From Actinomycetota bacterium (lineage in GTDB: Bacteria > Actinomycetota > Acidimicrobiia > Acidimicrobiales > JAJPHD01): a DNA stretch of 64,000 nucleotides. How positions within the stretch are numbered: position 1 is the first letter of the stretch; every line of letters begins with the position of its first letter. This document shows positions 43,385 through 52,354 of this stretch, piece after piece. The position numbers were made by a program, and so were the translations under genes. The notes under the pieces were generated by a model. The model was not told the DNA's origin. It saw only the letters and a list, made by a program, of their open reading frames with translations, and did not search any database. The stretch is taken from positions 1 to 64,000 of the forward strand of contig JAJPHD010000018.1 of NCBI GenBank assembly GCA_021325455.1. Reading direction: 5' to 3'.

Positions 43385-44035
43385 TCAGCGTCGCTCCCCA
43401 GACGGCCGGGGCCGGACCCCAGGCCGGGCGCGGGGGGCAGGCAGCTCGGCCAGGCCGGTGGACAAGGTGGCGAAGGCCTGGTCCACCAGGTCGGGAAGGT
43501 GGGCGCGGCCCTGGGTGGCGAACCATACCTCGGCGGCCGAATGGAGGCAGGACAGGGCGGCCCGGGCCACCAGGCGAGGAGCCAGCTCTCCGGGGTCCTG
43601 GCCCAGCCGCCTGCCCACCTCGGCGGCCAGGGCGCTCACCCAGGCGGCCTGGAGCCCCAGGCTGTGGGACTCGAGGGAGGGGGTCTCGGTCATGAGGCGG
43701 TACACGAGGAAGAGCCGGTTGCGGATCTCCTCGTAGCGAGCGGCGACGATGCGCACCGCGCCGTGGATGGCGGAGAGGATGGGCTCGTCGGAGGGCCGGT
43801 CCCGCAGGGCGGCGAGCAAGCCGTCGCGGAGCGCCTCGTCGTCGGTCAGCAGGACGTCCTCCTTGGAGGCGAAGTAGCGGAAGAAGGTCCGGGGAGATAC
43901 CTCCACCTCGGCAGCGATGTCCTCGACCGTCGTGGCGTCGAACCCCTGGCGGGCGAAGAGGCGCAGCGCCGCCTCCTCGAGGTTGTGGCGCGTCTGCAGC
44001 TTCTTCCTCTCCCGGAGCCCCGGCGCCCGGATCAT
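43385..44035 (-). CDS. TetR-family transcriptional regulator
   Basis: The 216-aa protein has the TetR helix-turn-helix at residues about 10-56 (LEEAALRLFARQGFDATTVEDIAAEVEVSPRTFFRYFASKEDVL split over three helices) and a helical ligand domain with RLMTETPSLESHSLGLQ and FATLSTGLAEL. The C-terminus is Pro/Arg-rich. It is divergent from an MFS exporter across 81 bp that hold TCAACTG repeats, so it most likely represses both genes and responds to the exported compound. A TAGACT -10 box 6 nt before the ATG suggests a leaderless transcript. Confidence 0.86.
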   Translation of the reverse strand: MIRAPGLRERKKLQTRHNLEEAALRLFARQGFDATTVEDIAAEVEVSPRTFFRYFASKEDVLLTDDEALRDGLLAALRDRPSDEPILSAIHGAVRIVAARYEEIRNRLFLVYRLMTETPSLESHSLGLQAAWVSALAAEVGRRLGQDPGELAPRLVARAALSCLHSAAEVWFATQGRAHLPDLVDQAFATLSTGLAELPAPRARPGVRPRPSGERR

Positions 44036-44041
44036 CCGCTC

Positions 44042-44110
44042 AGTCTAGATCAACTGACACGGAATCTATCTTTACATCGGATGGCAAATGACAGTTGATG
44101 TCAGTATGCT
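44042..44110. promoter_or_regulatory. TetR/MFS divergent promoters and operators
   Basis: Minus-strand -10 TAGACT (44047-44042) lies 6 nt before the TetR ATG; plus-strand -10 TATGCT (44105-44110) lies 6 nt before the MFS ATG. Next to each box is a copy of the same element: TCAACTGACA at 44050-44059 and, inverted, the near-palindrome TGACAGTTGATGTCA at 44089-44103. These are the probable TetR operators, placed to block both leaderless promoters. Confidence 0.65.
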
Positions 44111-44116
44111 AGAGGC

Positions 44117-45763
44117 ATGGCACGCACTCAGGGGCGCGGGACGCCCACGGCTGCCGGTCCGGCCCGGACGGCGGCGCCCAGCTCGGGAGGCGGGGAGCCC
44201 GGCCGTCCGGCCTCTGCCTCGGGCGAGCGCCGCGCCGGCTACGGCCATCCGTGGTGGACGCTTCTAGCCGTATCGCTGGGCGTGGTCATGGTCGGCCTGG
44301 ACGGGACGGTCGTTGCCATCGCCAACCCGGTCATAGGCCGGGACCTGCATGCCTCCCTGGCCGGGCTCCAGTGGGTCACCAACGGGTACCTGCTCTGCCT
44401 GGCCGTGCTCATGATCACGGCCGGGAAGCTGGCGGACCGGTTCGGGCGCAAGCGGGTCTTCCTGGCCGGCGTCGTGGGGTTCGCCCTGGCTTCCCTCGGG
44501 TCCGGCCTGTCTACCAGCGTGGGCATGCTGGTCTTCTTCCGCTGCCTTCAGGGAGTCGCCGGCGCCCTCTTGATGCCGAGCACGCTGGCCCTCCTCCGGG
44601 CCGCCTTCCCCCCTGAGCGCCTGGAGATGGCGGTGGGAATCTGGGGTGGGACCTCGGCGGTAGCCATTGCCGCCGGGCCCATCGTGGGTGGGCTCCTCGT
44701 GCAGCACGTCTCTTGGGAGTCGGTCTTCTACATCAACCTCCTGGTCGGGGCGGTCGCCGTCGGGGTTGGGGCCTGGGTCGTGGCCGAGTCCCGGGACGAA
44801 AGGGGGATCCGCTCCCTCGACCTGCCCGGGGTGGTCCTCTTGTCGGGAGGCCTCTTCTGCCTGGTCTGGGGCGTCATCCGCTCCCAGGGCCATGGCTGGG
44901 GCTCGGCCCAGGTCATCGGCTTCCTGGCCGGGGCGGCGGCCATCCTGGTGGCCTTCACCTGGCGGGAAAGCGCCACCCGCCTCCCCCTCATCCCCCTCAG
45001 GCTGTTCCGTTCGTCCTCCCTCTCCGCCGGCGTGGTCCTGTCGGTCCTCGTCATGTTCTCCCTCTTCGGCGTCCTGTTCTTCCTCACCCTCTACCTGGAG
45101 AGGGTCCATGGGTACTCCCCGGTGGCGGCCGGGGTGCGCGTCCTCCCCCTGACGGCGGTCTTCATGGTGAGCTCGCCCCTGGCGGGATGGATGACGGCTC
45201 GCTGGGGCCCCCGCCCTCCGGTCGTCGTCGGGATGGCCCTCATCGGAGTGGCCTTCCTCGGGCTGTCCAGGCTCACCGTGGACGCCGCCTACTCGGGGCT
45301 GTGGCCCTGGTTCGTCCTCATAGGCTTCGGCATGGGGTTCGTCCTCATCGGGGCGACCCAGGCCATCGTGGGCAATGCGCCCGTGGACGAGGCCGGGGTG
45401 GCCTCGGGGCTGCAGCAGACGGCCACCCAGCTGGGGGGGGTCCTGGGCACCGCCATCCTCGGTGCCGTCATGACCGCAGCCGTGGCTCGGGTGCTGCCCC
45501 ACCATCTGGTCCAGGCGGGCCTCCCCCCGTCAATCGCCGGTCGCTTCCGGTCCGCCGCCCCCGCCGTTGCCCAGGGGATCCCCCCTGTCCCCAGGGGCAC
45601 CCCCCTGCCCGTGGCCCACGCCATCACCCAGGCCAGCTACCTGTCGTTCGTGTCAGGGCTGCACGTGGCCATGCTCGTGGGTGCCGTGGTGGCCTTCTGC
45701 GGGGCGGCGGTGGCCCTGGTGCTGCGCCGGGGCCGGGCGGTGGAGAGGGTGGTCGTGGTCTAG
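44117..45763 (+). CDS. MFS drug exporter, DHA2 family
   Basis: The 548-aa transporter has about 14 helices with [18 protein letters not shown] in helix 1, motif A in [16 protein letters not shown], and [22 protein letters not shown] in helix 5. It is an actinobacterial EmrB/QacA-like antiporter for drugs or toxic metabolites. Its promoter overlaps a TetR operator and the transcript appears leaderless. The last 4 bp overlap the stop codon of the convergent adenosine deaminase gene (CTAG). A substrate cannot be inferred; location within a nucleoside island raises the possibility of nucleoside-analogue export, but a chance insertion of a resistance cassette is equally likely. Confidence 0.87.
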   Translation: MARTQGRGTPTAAGPARTAAPSSGGGEPGRPASASGERRAGYGHPWWTLLAVSLGVVMVGLDGTVVAIANPVIGRDLHASLAGLQWVTNGYLLCLAVLMITAGKLADRFGRKRVFLAGVVGFALASLGSGLSTSVGMLVFFRCLQGVAGALLMPSTLALLRAAFPPERLEMAVGIWGGTSAVAIAAGPIVGGLLVQHVSWESVFYINLLVGAVAVGVGAWVVAESRDERGIRSLDLPGVVLLSGGLFCLVWGVIRSQGHGWGSAQVIGFLAGAAAILVAFTWRESATRLPLIPLRLFRSSSLSAGVVLSVLVMFSLFGVLFFLTLYLERVHGYSPVAAGVRVLPLTAVFMVSSPLAGWMTARWGPRPPVVVGMALIGVAFLGLSRLTVDAAYSGLWPWFVLIGFGMGFVLIGATQAIVGNAPVDEAGVASGLQQTATQLGGVLGTAILGAVMTAAVARVLPHHLVQAGLPPSIAGRFRSAAPAVAQGIPPVPRGTPLPVAHAITQASYLSFVSGLHVAMLVGAVVAFCGAAVALVLRRGRAVERVVVV

Positions 45764-46851
45764 CTCTGTCCGGGGGAGCCCCGGCCCAGGGCCGCGAACC
45801 CGGGCTTGATGCGCTCGTTAATGAGGCGCAGGCGCTGGTCAAAGGGGAAAAAGGCGCTCTTCATGGCGTTGAGGGTGAGCCACTCGATGTCGCCCAGCCC
45901 GTAGCCGAACTCCTTCACCAGGGCGGCGAACTCGCTGGAGAGGCTGACGCCGCTCATGAGCCGGTTGTCGGTGTTGACGGTCACCCGGAAGGCCAGCCGG
46001 CGCAGCAGGCCGATGGGGTGCTCGGCGAGCGACGGGACCGCCCCGGTGTGGACGTTCGAGGTGGGGCACATCTCGAGGGGGATGCGCCGGTCCCGAACGT
46101 AACCGGCCAGGTGGCCGAGGACCACGCTTCCGTCGGTGCGCACGGTGATGTCGTCCACGATGCGCACGCCGTGGCCCAGCCGCTCGGCCCCGCACCACTG
46201 GAGGGCCTCCCAGATGGAGGGCAGCCCGAACCCCTCGCCAGCGTGGATGGTGATGTGGAAGTTCTCCCTGGCCACGTACTGGAAGGCGTCCAGGTGCTGG
46301 GTGGGTGGGTTACCGGCCTCGGCTCCGGCCACGTCGAAGCCGACCACACCGGCATCCCGGTGGCGCACCGCCAGCTCGGCGATCTCCATGGAGCGGGCCT
46401 GGGTGCGCATGGCCGACAGGAGGGCCACCACGATGATGCCCCGGTCCTGGCTGCCCAGGCGGAACCCCTCCAGCACCGCCTCCACGATCTCGTCCAGGGT
46501 CAGGCCCCTCTCCTGGTGCAGCTCAGGGGCGAAGCGCACCTCGGCGTAGACCACCCCGTCGGCGGCCAGGTCCTCGGCGCACTCCCGGGCCACCCGTACC
46601 AGGGCTTCCCTGGTCTGGGTGACAGCCACCGTGTGCCGGAAGGTCTCCAGGTAGAGCCCCAGGTCTCCCCGGTTGGCACCGGCCGTGAACCAGTGGGCCA
46701 GCTCCTCCAGGTCGGTGGTGGGGAGCTTGGCGTAGCCGCACTCCTCGGCCAGCTCGACGACAGTCCGGGGGCGCAGGCCCCCATCCAGGTGGTCGTGGAG
46801 GAGGACCTTGGGGGCGGCCCGGATCTGGTCCAGGGTGGGGGCTCCGGTCAT
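45760..46851 (-). CDS. add: Adenosine deaminase
   Basis: The 363-aa enzyme has zinc ligands His19 and His21 (LLHDHLDGG), His203 with catalytic Glu206 (IHAGEGFG), His227 (GHGVRI), [10 protein letters not shown] and the zinc/water Asp295 in VNTDNRLMS. It converts adenosine and deoxyadenosine to (deoxy)inosine, the substrate of the purine nucleoside phosphorylase encoded at 60096. The length and motif set match the actinobacterial ADA1 family; N6-methyl-AMP deaminase is unlikely. The upstream region has an 8-bp stem hairpin and a seven-codon ORF ending at the start codon. Confidence 0.92.
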   Translation of the reverse strand: MTGAPTLDQIRAAPKVLLHDHLDGGLRPRTVVELAEECGYAKLPTTDLEELAHWFTAGANRGDLGLYLETFRHTVAVTQTREALVRVARECAEDLAADGVVYAEVRFAPELHQERGLTLDEIVEAVLEGFRLGSQDRGIIVVALLSAMRTQARSMEIAELAVRHRDAGVVGFDVAGAEAGNPPTQHLDAFQYVARENFHITIHAGEGFGLPSIWEALQWCGAERLGHGVRIVDDITVRTDGSVVLGHLAGYVRDRRIPLEMCPTSNVHTGAVPSLAEHPIGLLRRLAFRVTVNTDNRLMSGVSLSSEFAALVKEFGYGLGDIEWLTLNAMKSAFFPFDQRLRLINERIKPGFAALGRGSPGQS

Positions 46852-46871
46852 CGGGCCCGGGTCGGGTTCAT

Positions 46872-46893
46872 CCGGCCTGTCCTAGCAGGCCGG
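46872..46893. promoter_or_regulatory. Inverted repeat upstream of add
   Basis: CCGGCCTG (46872-46879) and CAGGCCGG (46886-46893) form a perfect 8-bp stem with a 6-nt loop, 21 bp before the add ATG. Immediately after it on the minus strand is a seven-codon ORF (46871-46848) whose stop overlaps the add start (ATGA). It may be an operator or a translational control element. Confidence 0.35.
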
Positions 46894-46984
46894 AGGCCGA
46901 GTCGATGCCGGGCCCCGTCCCAGATCTGGGCCTTGGCGTACTAGGAAGTTCGGGCTGGCCCTTGCGCCGGCCACCCGCCGGTAC

Positions 46985-46990
46985 TAGGGT
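46985..46990 (+). promoter_or_regulatory. -10 box TAGGGT for the DUF1906 gene
   Basis: TAGGGT would start transcription near 46997, giving a 40-nt leader with GGAGG (47024-47028) 8 nt before ATG 47037. A second TACTAGG sequence occurs about 43 bp upstream. Confidence 0.4.
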
Positions 46991-47036
46991 CGTGCTCGCA
47001 GCGTGATCGGCGGATCACCCTTTGGAGGTGAAATCC

Positions 47037-49376
47037 ATGCTGCCAGGCGGCAAACGGATCCCTTTCTTTCGCCGCCAGCGCGGTCGGTTCCTGAGGTCCA
47101 TGGCCCCGGTGGGCGCCTTGGCGGTGGCCATGCTGGCTGCGGCGACGGCCGCCATGCCGGCCGCTTCAGCCGATGCCGGGCCGGCCGCTTCCGCTGGGAG
47201 GGCGGCGGCCCCGTCCCCGGCTGCCACGGCCCCGGGGGTGGCTCCGGCCGAGGGCTGGAAGGTCCTGCGCTACGGGGCCGAGCAGTTCGAGGTGCCAGCC
47301 AGCTGGCCCGTGTACGACCTGGCCACCCATCCCCGGACCTGCGTCCTCATGGACCGCCACGCCGTCTACGAGGGTTTGCCCGGCCCCGATCCTGCCTGTC
47401 CCGCCCAGGCCCTGGGGGTGACGGCCTCGGTCCAGGTCCAGCCCCTGGACTCCCTGGCCCGGGACCAGCAGGGACCCCATGTCGAGGGGGCCACCTTGGG
47501 GGGTCAGCCGGCCCTGGTCTCTCCCGCCTCCGGGGTCACCCACCGCCTGGAGGCGGCCTTCCCTGAAGGCGGCGTGCTGGTCACCATCGCCTTCGGCGCC
47601 GACCGGGCCCTTGCCGAGGAGATACTGCGGAGCTTCACCCCCGCGGGTTCCGCCACCGGCCCGGCCCGCGCTGGGCCGAGCGGCACCTCCTCCTCAGGGG
47701 CCACCCCGGGCGGTAGCTCGCCGGGCGGGGCCGCCACGGCGCCCTCGACGGCAGCCACCTCGTCGGCAGCCACCTCGTCGGCAGCCACCTCGACTGCATC
47801 GACCTACCAGGCCGCCTTCGCCAGTGGGACCTCGCTGGCTCCCACCCAGGACATTGGCCCGGTCACCTACACCGGCAAGGGTTTCGATCCCTGCCAGGCC
47901 CCCTCGGAGTCCTCCATGAACGCATGGAAGTCCTCGCCCTACCGGGCCGTGGGGGTCTACATCGGGGGAGCCAACCGGGCCTGCGGCGACGGCCCTCTCT
48001 CGGCCACCTGGGTGAAGGACGAGGTGACCTCGGGCTGGAGCATCTGGCCCATGTACGTGGGCCTCCAGGCTCCCTGCAACTCCTCCCTCGGCTTCGCCAC
48101 CATGAGCTGGAAGACCACCACGGCCGCAAGTCAGGGGAAGACCAGCGCCGAGAACGCCGTCTCGGATGCCGAGAACTTCGCCATGGGCAAGGGCACCCCC
48201 ATCTACTTCGACATGGAGTCCTACGACAACGCCGACTCCTCCTGCTCCAAGGCGGTCATCGCCTTCACCAAGGCCTGGAGCACCGAGCTGAGCCAGCTCG
48301 GCTACGTCTCGGGCTTCTACAGCTCGGCGGCGACCGGGGTGCAGGACATGGTGAAGATCTATGGACAGTCCGGCACCCCTGAGGAGATCGACTTCGCCGA
48401 GTGGAACGGCCAGGCCACCACCTCCACCAGCTACATCCCTGCCGGGGACTGGGCCAGCCACCAGCGGATCCACCAGTACCAGGGCAACGTGACCCAGAGC
48501 TGGGGCGGGGTCAGGATCAACATCGACCAGGACTATGCCGACGCCCGGCTGGTGGGGTCGCCTCCCGACCCGGGCAGCGGGCTCACCCCGGGGGCGGCCC
48601 AGTCATCGAACGGAGAGGAGCTGGTGGCGGTAACCGCCCCGGACGGTTCGGTCGAGGTCACGGTGTGGACCCCTTCTCAGGGATGGACCCCCACCTGGGA
48701 CATCGGGGGCCGGGTGATCGGGGGCCCAGCGGTGGCCTCTCCGGGGTCGGGGGAGTTCGACGTGTTCGCCCGGGGCACCGACAACGCCGTGTGGGAGAGG
48801 CGGGATGTCAACGGGTCCTGGTCCCCATGGACCTCGCTCGGGGGAACGGTCACGGCCAAGCCCGGGGCCGCGGCGTCAGGGACCAGCGTGTACGTCGTGG
48901 CCCGGGGTACCGACGGGGCGGTATGGGAGCGCCAGGCCGACACGGCCTCGCCCTGGGTCAGCATGGGGGGCAAGCTGAGGTCCGGAACGGGTCCCGCGGC
49001 GGCCTACGTCACAGGTGGCGGGGGGCTCACGCCCGTGGCCGTGGGCACCGACTCCCAGGTCTGGGGGGACCAGATGGGCGTCTGGGGCGATCTGGAAGGG
49101 GACCCGGTGGGGGACCCGGGAGCCTCGAGCACCGCGTCCAGCCATCTGGAGGTCTTCGCCACCTTCGGTGACCAGGCCCTCTGGCACCGCTGGTGGAACC
49201 CCACCCAGGGCTGGACGGCGTGGTACTCGCAGTGGGGCCGCCTGACCAGCGGGCCGGCGGCAGCCGTGTACCCCGGCTCGGGGCGAGAGGACGTGTTCGG
49301 CCTGGGTGCTGACGGCCGGCTGTGGTACAAGACCTCCATCGACGGGTCCTGGGGGAGCTGGGAGCTGGCCGGCTGA
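47037..49376 (+). CDS. Secreted DUF1906 (Rv2525c-like glycoside-hydrolase-like) and beta-propeller protein
   Basis: The 779-aa protein starts with an arginine-rich signal peptide (RRQRGRFLRS then a hydrophobic run to AASADA). Residues about 55-205 are an uncharacterised exported domain. A Ser/Thr/Ala linker with three SSAAT-type repeats follows, then a DUF1906 domain (about 275-500) with TYTGKGFDPCQAPS, AVGVYIGGANRAC, PIYFDMESYD and INIDQDYADARL. The C-terminus is a lectin-like propeller with repeated DVFARGTDNAVWERR / VVARGTDGAVWERQ blades. DUF1906 adopts a TIM-barrel hydrolase fold and occurs in secreted actinobacterial envelope proteins such as Rv2525c. It probably acts on the cell wall or an extracellular glycan. 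The ATG has GGAGG 8 nt upstream. Confidence 0.78.
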   Translation: MLPGGKRIPFFRRQRGRFLRSMAPVGALAVAMLAAATAAMPAASADAGPAASAGRAAAPSPAATAPGVAPAEGWKVLRYGAEQFEVPASWPVYDLATHPRTCVLMDRHAVYEGLPGPDPACPAQALGVTASVQVQPLDSLARDQQGPHVEGATLGGQPALVSPASGVTHRLEAAFPEGGVLVTIAFGADRALAEEILRSFTPAGSATGPARAGPSGTSSSGATPGGSSPGGAATAPSTAATSSAATSSAATSTASTYQAAFASGTSLAPTQDIGPVTYTGKGFDPCQAPSESSMNAWKSSPYRAVGVYIGGANRACGDGPLSATWVKDEVTSGWSIWPMYVGLQAPCNSSLGFATMSWKTTTAASQGKTSAENAVSDAENFAMGKGTPIYFDMESYDNADSSCSKAVIAFTKAWSTELSQLGYVSGFYSSAATGVQDMVKIYGQSGTPEEIDFAEWNGQATTSTSYIPAGDWASHQRIHQYQGNVTQSWGGVRINIDQDYADARLVGSPPDPGSGLTPGAAQSSNGEELVAVTAPDGSVEVTVWTPSQGWTPTWDIGGRVIGGPAVASPGSGEFDVFARGTDNAVWERRDVNGSWSPWTSLGGTVTAKPGAAASGTSVYVVARGTDGAVWERQADTASPWVSMGGKLRSGTGPAAAYVTGGGGLTPVAVGTDSQVWGDQMGVWGDLEGDPVGDPGASSTASSHLEVFATFGDQALWHRWWNPTQGWTAWYSQWGRLTSGPAAAVYPGSGREDVFGLGADGRLWYKTSIDGSWGSWELAG
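47746..47790 (+). repeat. Three tandem copies of a 15-bp unit in the DUF1906 gene linker
   Basis: Units CGACGGCAGCCACCT, CGTCGGCAGCCACCT and CGTCGGCAGCCACCT follow each other without gaps and encode a Ser/Thr/Ala-rich linker. The second and third are identical, which suggests recent slippage and possible length variation between strains. Confidence 0.85.
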
Positions 49377-49379
49377 GGT

Positions 49380-50675
49380 TCATCCCCCCACGCGCTCGAG
49401 CACCCAGGGAGCGGGGTCGGGCGGCTCGGGGCCTATCTCGATCCCGCCGCCCAGGGCCTCCTCCGCCCGCTGGAAGCGGCGGGGGTCGCTGGTGTGCAGC
49501 TCCAGCAGGGGCTGGCCCTCCACCACCTGCTCGCCGGGGCGGGCCCGGCACACCACCCCGGCAGCGGGGTCCACTGGGTCCTCCTTGCGGGCCCGGCCGG
49601 CGCCGAGCCTCCACGCCGCCACGCCCACGGCCCTGGCGTCGAGCGCCCGCAGCCACCCTGCCTGCCCGGCCCTCACGGTCCGGCGGTGGGGTGCGGCGGG
49701 AAGGGGGGCGTCGGGGTCCCCGCCCTGGGAGGCCACCAGGGCCCGCCATCGCTCCAGGGCCGCTCCGCTGCGGAGCCGCTCCTCGGCCCGATCCGGGGGG
49801 AGGCCGGCCAGGGCCAGCATCTCCCTGGCCAGCGAGAGCGTGACCTCGACCAGAGGGTCGGAGGGCGGCCTCTCACCGGACAGCACGGCGAGCGCCTCAG
49901 CCACCTCCAAGGCGTTGCCCGCCGCCCTCCCCAGGGGGGCGTCCATGCGGGTGAGGAGCGCCGTCGTCCTCACCCCGGCCTCGCTGCCCAGGCCCACCAT
50001 GGTCTCGGCCAGCCGGCGGGCGGTGTCCCGGTCGGGGAGGAAGGCTCCCGAGCCCACCTTCACGTCGAGGACCAGGGCACCGGTGCCCTCGGCGATCTTC
50101 TTGGACATGATGGAGCTGGCTATGAGGGGGACCGACTCCACCGTGGCCGTCACGTCCCGCAGGGCATAGAGGCGGCGGTCGGCGGGGGCCAGGCCGGGAC
50201 CGGCGGCACAGATGACGCACCCCACCTTGGCGAGCACCGACAGGGTCTCCTCGGGCGAGAGGTCCACCCGCATCCCGGGTATGGCCTCGAGCTTGTCCAG
50301 CGTCCCCCCCGTGTGCCCGAGACCCCGGCCCGAGAGCTGGGGAACTGCCGCCCCGCACGCCGCAACCAGGGGAGCGAGGATGAGGGAGACGGTGTCACCC
50401 ACCCCCCCGGTGGAGTGCTTGTCCACGGTAGGCCGGCCAAGGCCCTGGAGGGAGAGCCTCTCCCCGGAATCCACCATCGCCGCGGTCTGGGCGGCCAGCT
50501 CAGCGGCGTTCATGCCCCGCCAAAGCACTGCCATGAGGAGGGCTGCCACCTGCTCGTCGGGAACCGCCCCCGCCGCGTAGGACCCCACCCACCAGCGGAT
50601 CTGCTCGGGGGAGAGGGCCAGGCCGTCGCGCTTGGCCCTGATGATGTCGACCATGTCGAAGCCCGCCTCCCCCAT
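49380..50675 (-). CDS. deoA: Pyrimidine-nucleoside (thymidine) phosphorylase
   Basis: The 431-aa enzyme has the family signature KHSTGGVGDTVSLIL (Lys86 to Leu100), SGRGLGHTGGTLDKLEAIPG, and LRDVTATVESVPLIASSIMSKK with the pyrimidine-binding Arg, Ser and Lys, followed by LDVKVGSGAF and the C-terminal PYNP domain. It converts thymidine, deoxyuridine or uridine plus phosphate to base and (deoxy)ribose-1-phosphate, feeding the mutase and DeoC. It lies 7 bp downstream of the cytidine deaminase gene in one operon, so cytidine can be deaminated and cleaved in sequence. Whether it prefers thymidine alone or also uridine cannot be decided. Confidence 0.92.
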   Translation of the reverse strand: MGEAGFDMVDIIRAKRDGLALSPEQIRWWVGSYAAGAVPDEQVAALLMAVLWRGMNAAELAAQTAAMVDSGERLSLQGLGRPTVDKHSTGGVGDTVSLILAPLVAACGAAVPQLSGRGLGHTGGTLDKLEAIPGMRVDLSPEETLSVLAKVGCVICAAGPGLAPADRRLYALRDVTATVESVPLIASSIMSKKIAEGTGALVLDVKVGSGAFLPDRDTARRLAETMVGLGSEAGVRTTALLTRMDAPLGRAAGNALEVAEALAVLSGERPPSDPLVEVTLSLAREMLALAGLPPDRAEERLRSGAALERWRALVASQGGDPDAPLPAAPHRRTVRAGQAGWLRALDARAVGVAAWRLGAGRARKEDPVDPAAGVVCRARPGEQVVEGQPLLELHTSDPRRFQRAEEALGGGIEIGPEPPDPAPWVLERVGG

Positions 50676-50682
50676 GGTGGTC

Positions 50683-51102
50683 TCAGGGTTCCCGGCGGCT
50701 GGCCAGGTCGGCGGGCGTGAAGGCCTCGGGGAGGAGGGCCGCCAGCGTCTGGGGCCCCTGGGCCGTGTCCACCCGGAGCTCGGCGCCGCCCGCCTCCCAG
50801 AGCACCTGGCGGCAGCGCCCGCAGGGCAGCAGCGGCAGGCCGTCGGCTGCGACGACGCTCACCGCCCACAGGCGTCCTCCCCCGCTGGCGTGGAGGGCGC
50901 TCACCAGCCCGCACTCAGCGCAGAGGGTCAACCCGTAGGAGGCGTTCTCCACGTTGCACCCGGTGATGACCCGTCCATCCCGGGTCAGCCCGGCCGCTCC
51001 CACGGAGAGCCCTGAGTAGGGGGCATAGGCCCGCTTGGCAGCCCGTATGGCGGTCTCCCGCAGTCCGGGCCAGTCGATCTCGTCCGCGACCGATGGAGAC
51101 AC
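50683..51102 (-). CDS. cdd: Cytidine deaminase
   Basis: The 139-aa zinc enzyme shows the tetrameric CDA motifs: GCNVENASYG, catalytic Cys61-Ala-Glu63 (LCAECGL) and the PCGRC pair (Cys94, Cys97). It turns cytidine and deoxycytidine into (deoxy)uridine, which the downstream phosphorylase cleaves. The frame extends far upstream, antisense to the binding-protein gene. I chose the GTG at 51102 because a TAGCTT -10 box precedes it by 7 nt and no other start codon gives a normal length. The gene is divergent from the nucleoside importer operon. Confidence 0.9.
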   Translation of the reverse strand: MSPSVADEIDWPGLRETAIRAAKRAYAPYSGLSVGAAGLTRDGRVITGCNVENASYGLTLCAECGLVSALHASGGGRLWAVSVVAADGLPLLPCGRCRQVLWEAGGAELRVDTAQGPQTLAALLPEAFTPADLASRREP

Positions 51103-51109
51103 TTTGTTG

Positions 51110-51119
51110 AAGCTAACAT
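51110..51119. promoter_or_regulatory. Overlapping divergent -10 boxes of cdd and the nucleoside importer
   Basis: Minus strand TAGCTT (51115-51110) is 7 nt before the cdd GTG; plus strand TAACAT (51114-51119) would start the importer mRNA near 51126, leaving about 50 nt of leader with a GGAGAGGGG Shine-Dalgarno. The two boxes share two bases, so importer and deaminase operons compete for polymerase or share one regulator. Confidence 0.45.
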
Positions 51120-51177
51120 GTGCCGCCGTCGCAGGGAGGGTCCGAGGGGCCGTCAGGCCCGGAGAGGGGACGATGAG

Positions 51178-52305
51178 GTGCCGACAACCCGACGGGTAGT
51201 GACGGGGCTGGCAGTGGTCGCTCTGGCCGCCACGGCCTGTGGAGGGGGGACGGCGCTGAAGGCCAAGAGCTCCTCGACCTCCAAGGCAACCAGCTCCTCC
51301 ACCAGCGCCGCGGCCGCTCCGTCCGCCAAGTCCGGTTTCAAGGCCTGCATGGTGACCGACACGGGGGGCATCGACGACCGCTCGTTCAACGCCTCGGCCT
51401 GGCAGGGGCTCCAGGAGGCCCATGCCGCCAACCCCAAGGTGCACATCACCTACCTGCAGTCGACCTCTCAGTCGGACTACGTCCCCAACATCACGACCTT
51501 CATCAACCAGCACTGCAACCTCATCGTGACGGTGGGGTTCCTCATGGCCACGGCGACCCAGCAGGCCGCCAAGGCCCACCCCAACCAGAAGTTCGCCATC
51601 GTGGACAACGAGTACAGCCCCCCCATCAAGAACGTTCGGGCCCTCCTCTACGACACCGCCGACGATGCCTTCCTCGGCGGCTATCTGGCCGCCGGCATGA
51701 CCAGGACCGGAACCGTGGCCACCTACGGGGGCGAGGACTTCTCCACCGTCACCATCTACATGGACGGGTTCTGGGACGGGGTGCAGTACTACGACGCCCA
51801 GCACCATGCCCACGTGAAGGTCCTGGGCTGGAACGAGAAGACCCAGCACGGGATCTTCGTGGGGAGTTTCACGGACCAGTCCAAGGCCGAGGACATCACC
51901 AATGCCTTCATCCAGCAGGGAGCGGACATCATCTTCCCGGTGGCCGGTGACGACGGGCTCGGCACGGTGGCGGCGGCCAAGGCGGCGCCCGCAGGCAAGG
52001 TGCATGTGCTGTGGGTCGACACCGACGGCTGCGTGAGCGACCCGCAGGGCTGCCCCTACTTCTATGCCAGCGTCACCAAGGGGATCGCCGCCTCGGTGAA
52101 GCAGGTGGCTCTCGAGACCTACGCCGGCCACTTCCATGGTGGCAACTACATCGGGACCTTCAAGAACAACGGGATCGCCCTCATCTACGGCAAGGACCTG
52201 TCCAGCAAGATCCCGGCCTCCCTCAAGGCCCAGATCGCCCAGGTCAAGCAGGGGATCGAGTCCGGCAAGATCCCCGTGCCGTCGCCCAGCACGCCCAAGG
52301 TCTGA
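51178..52305 (+). CDS. BMP-family nucleoside-binding ABC lipoprotein
   Basis: The 375-aa lipoprotein has its lipobox at LAATACGGG (Cys21), a Ser/Ala linker and the BMP/PnrA fold: VTDTGGIDDRSFNASAWQGLQ, YGGEDFSTVTIYMDGFWDGVQYY, GADIIFPVAGDDGLGTVAAAK and VLWVDTDGC. BMP proteins such as PnrA and BmpA/NupN bind purine and pyrimidine nucleosides outside the cell. I chose GTG 51178, placing a purine-rich Shine-Dalgarno 8 nt upstream and the hydrophobic signal at the N-terminus; the longer frame from 51118 adds a basic leader without function. The next three genes encode the ATPase and both permeases. Confidence 0.9.
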   Translation: MPTTRRVVTGLAVVALAATACGGGTALKAKSSSTSKATSSSTSAAAAPSAKSGFKACMVTDTGGIDDRSFNASAWQGLQEAHAANPKVHITYLQSTSQSDYVPNITTFINQHCNLIVTVGFLMATATQQAAKAHPNQKFAIVDNEYSPPIKNVRALLYDTADDAFLGGYLAAGMTRTGTVATYGGEDFSTVTIYMDGFWDGVQYYDAQHHAHVKVLGWNEKTQHGIFVGSFTDQSKAEDITNAFIQQGADIIFPVAGDDGLGTVAAAKAAPAGKVHVLWVDTDGCVSDPQGCPYFYASVTKGIAASVKQVALETYAGHFHGGNYIGTFKNNGIALIYGKDLSSKIPASLKAQIAQVKQGIESGKIPVPSPSTPKV

Positions 52306-52354
52306 CCCGGGAGGGCGGAGAGGAGAACCTCCAGGTGCCCAGCAGGGACCGGCG

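Noticed and set aside
44117-45763. MFS/TetR pair as a recent horizontal insertion
   Set aside because: GC content and codon style look like the neighbours and no flanking repeats or mobility genes are visible, so I do not claim transfer.
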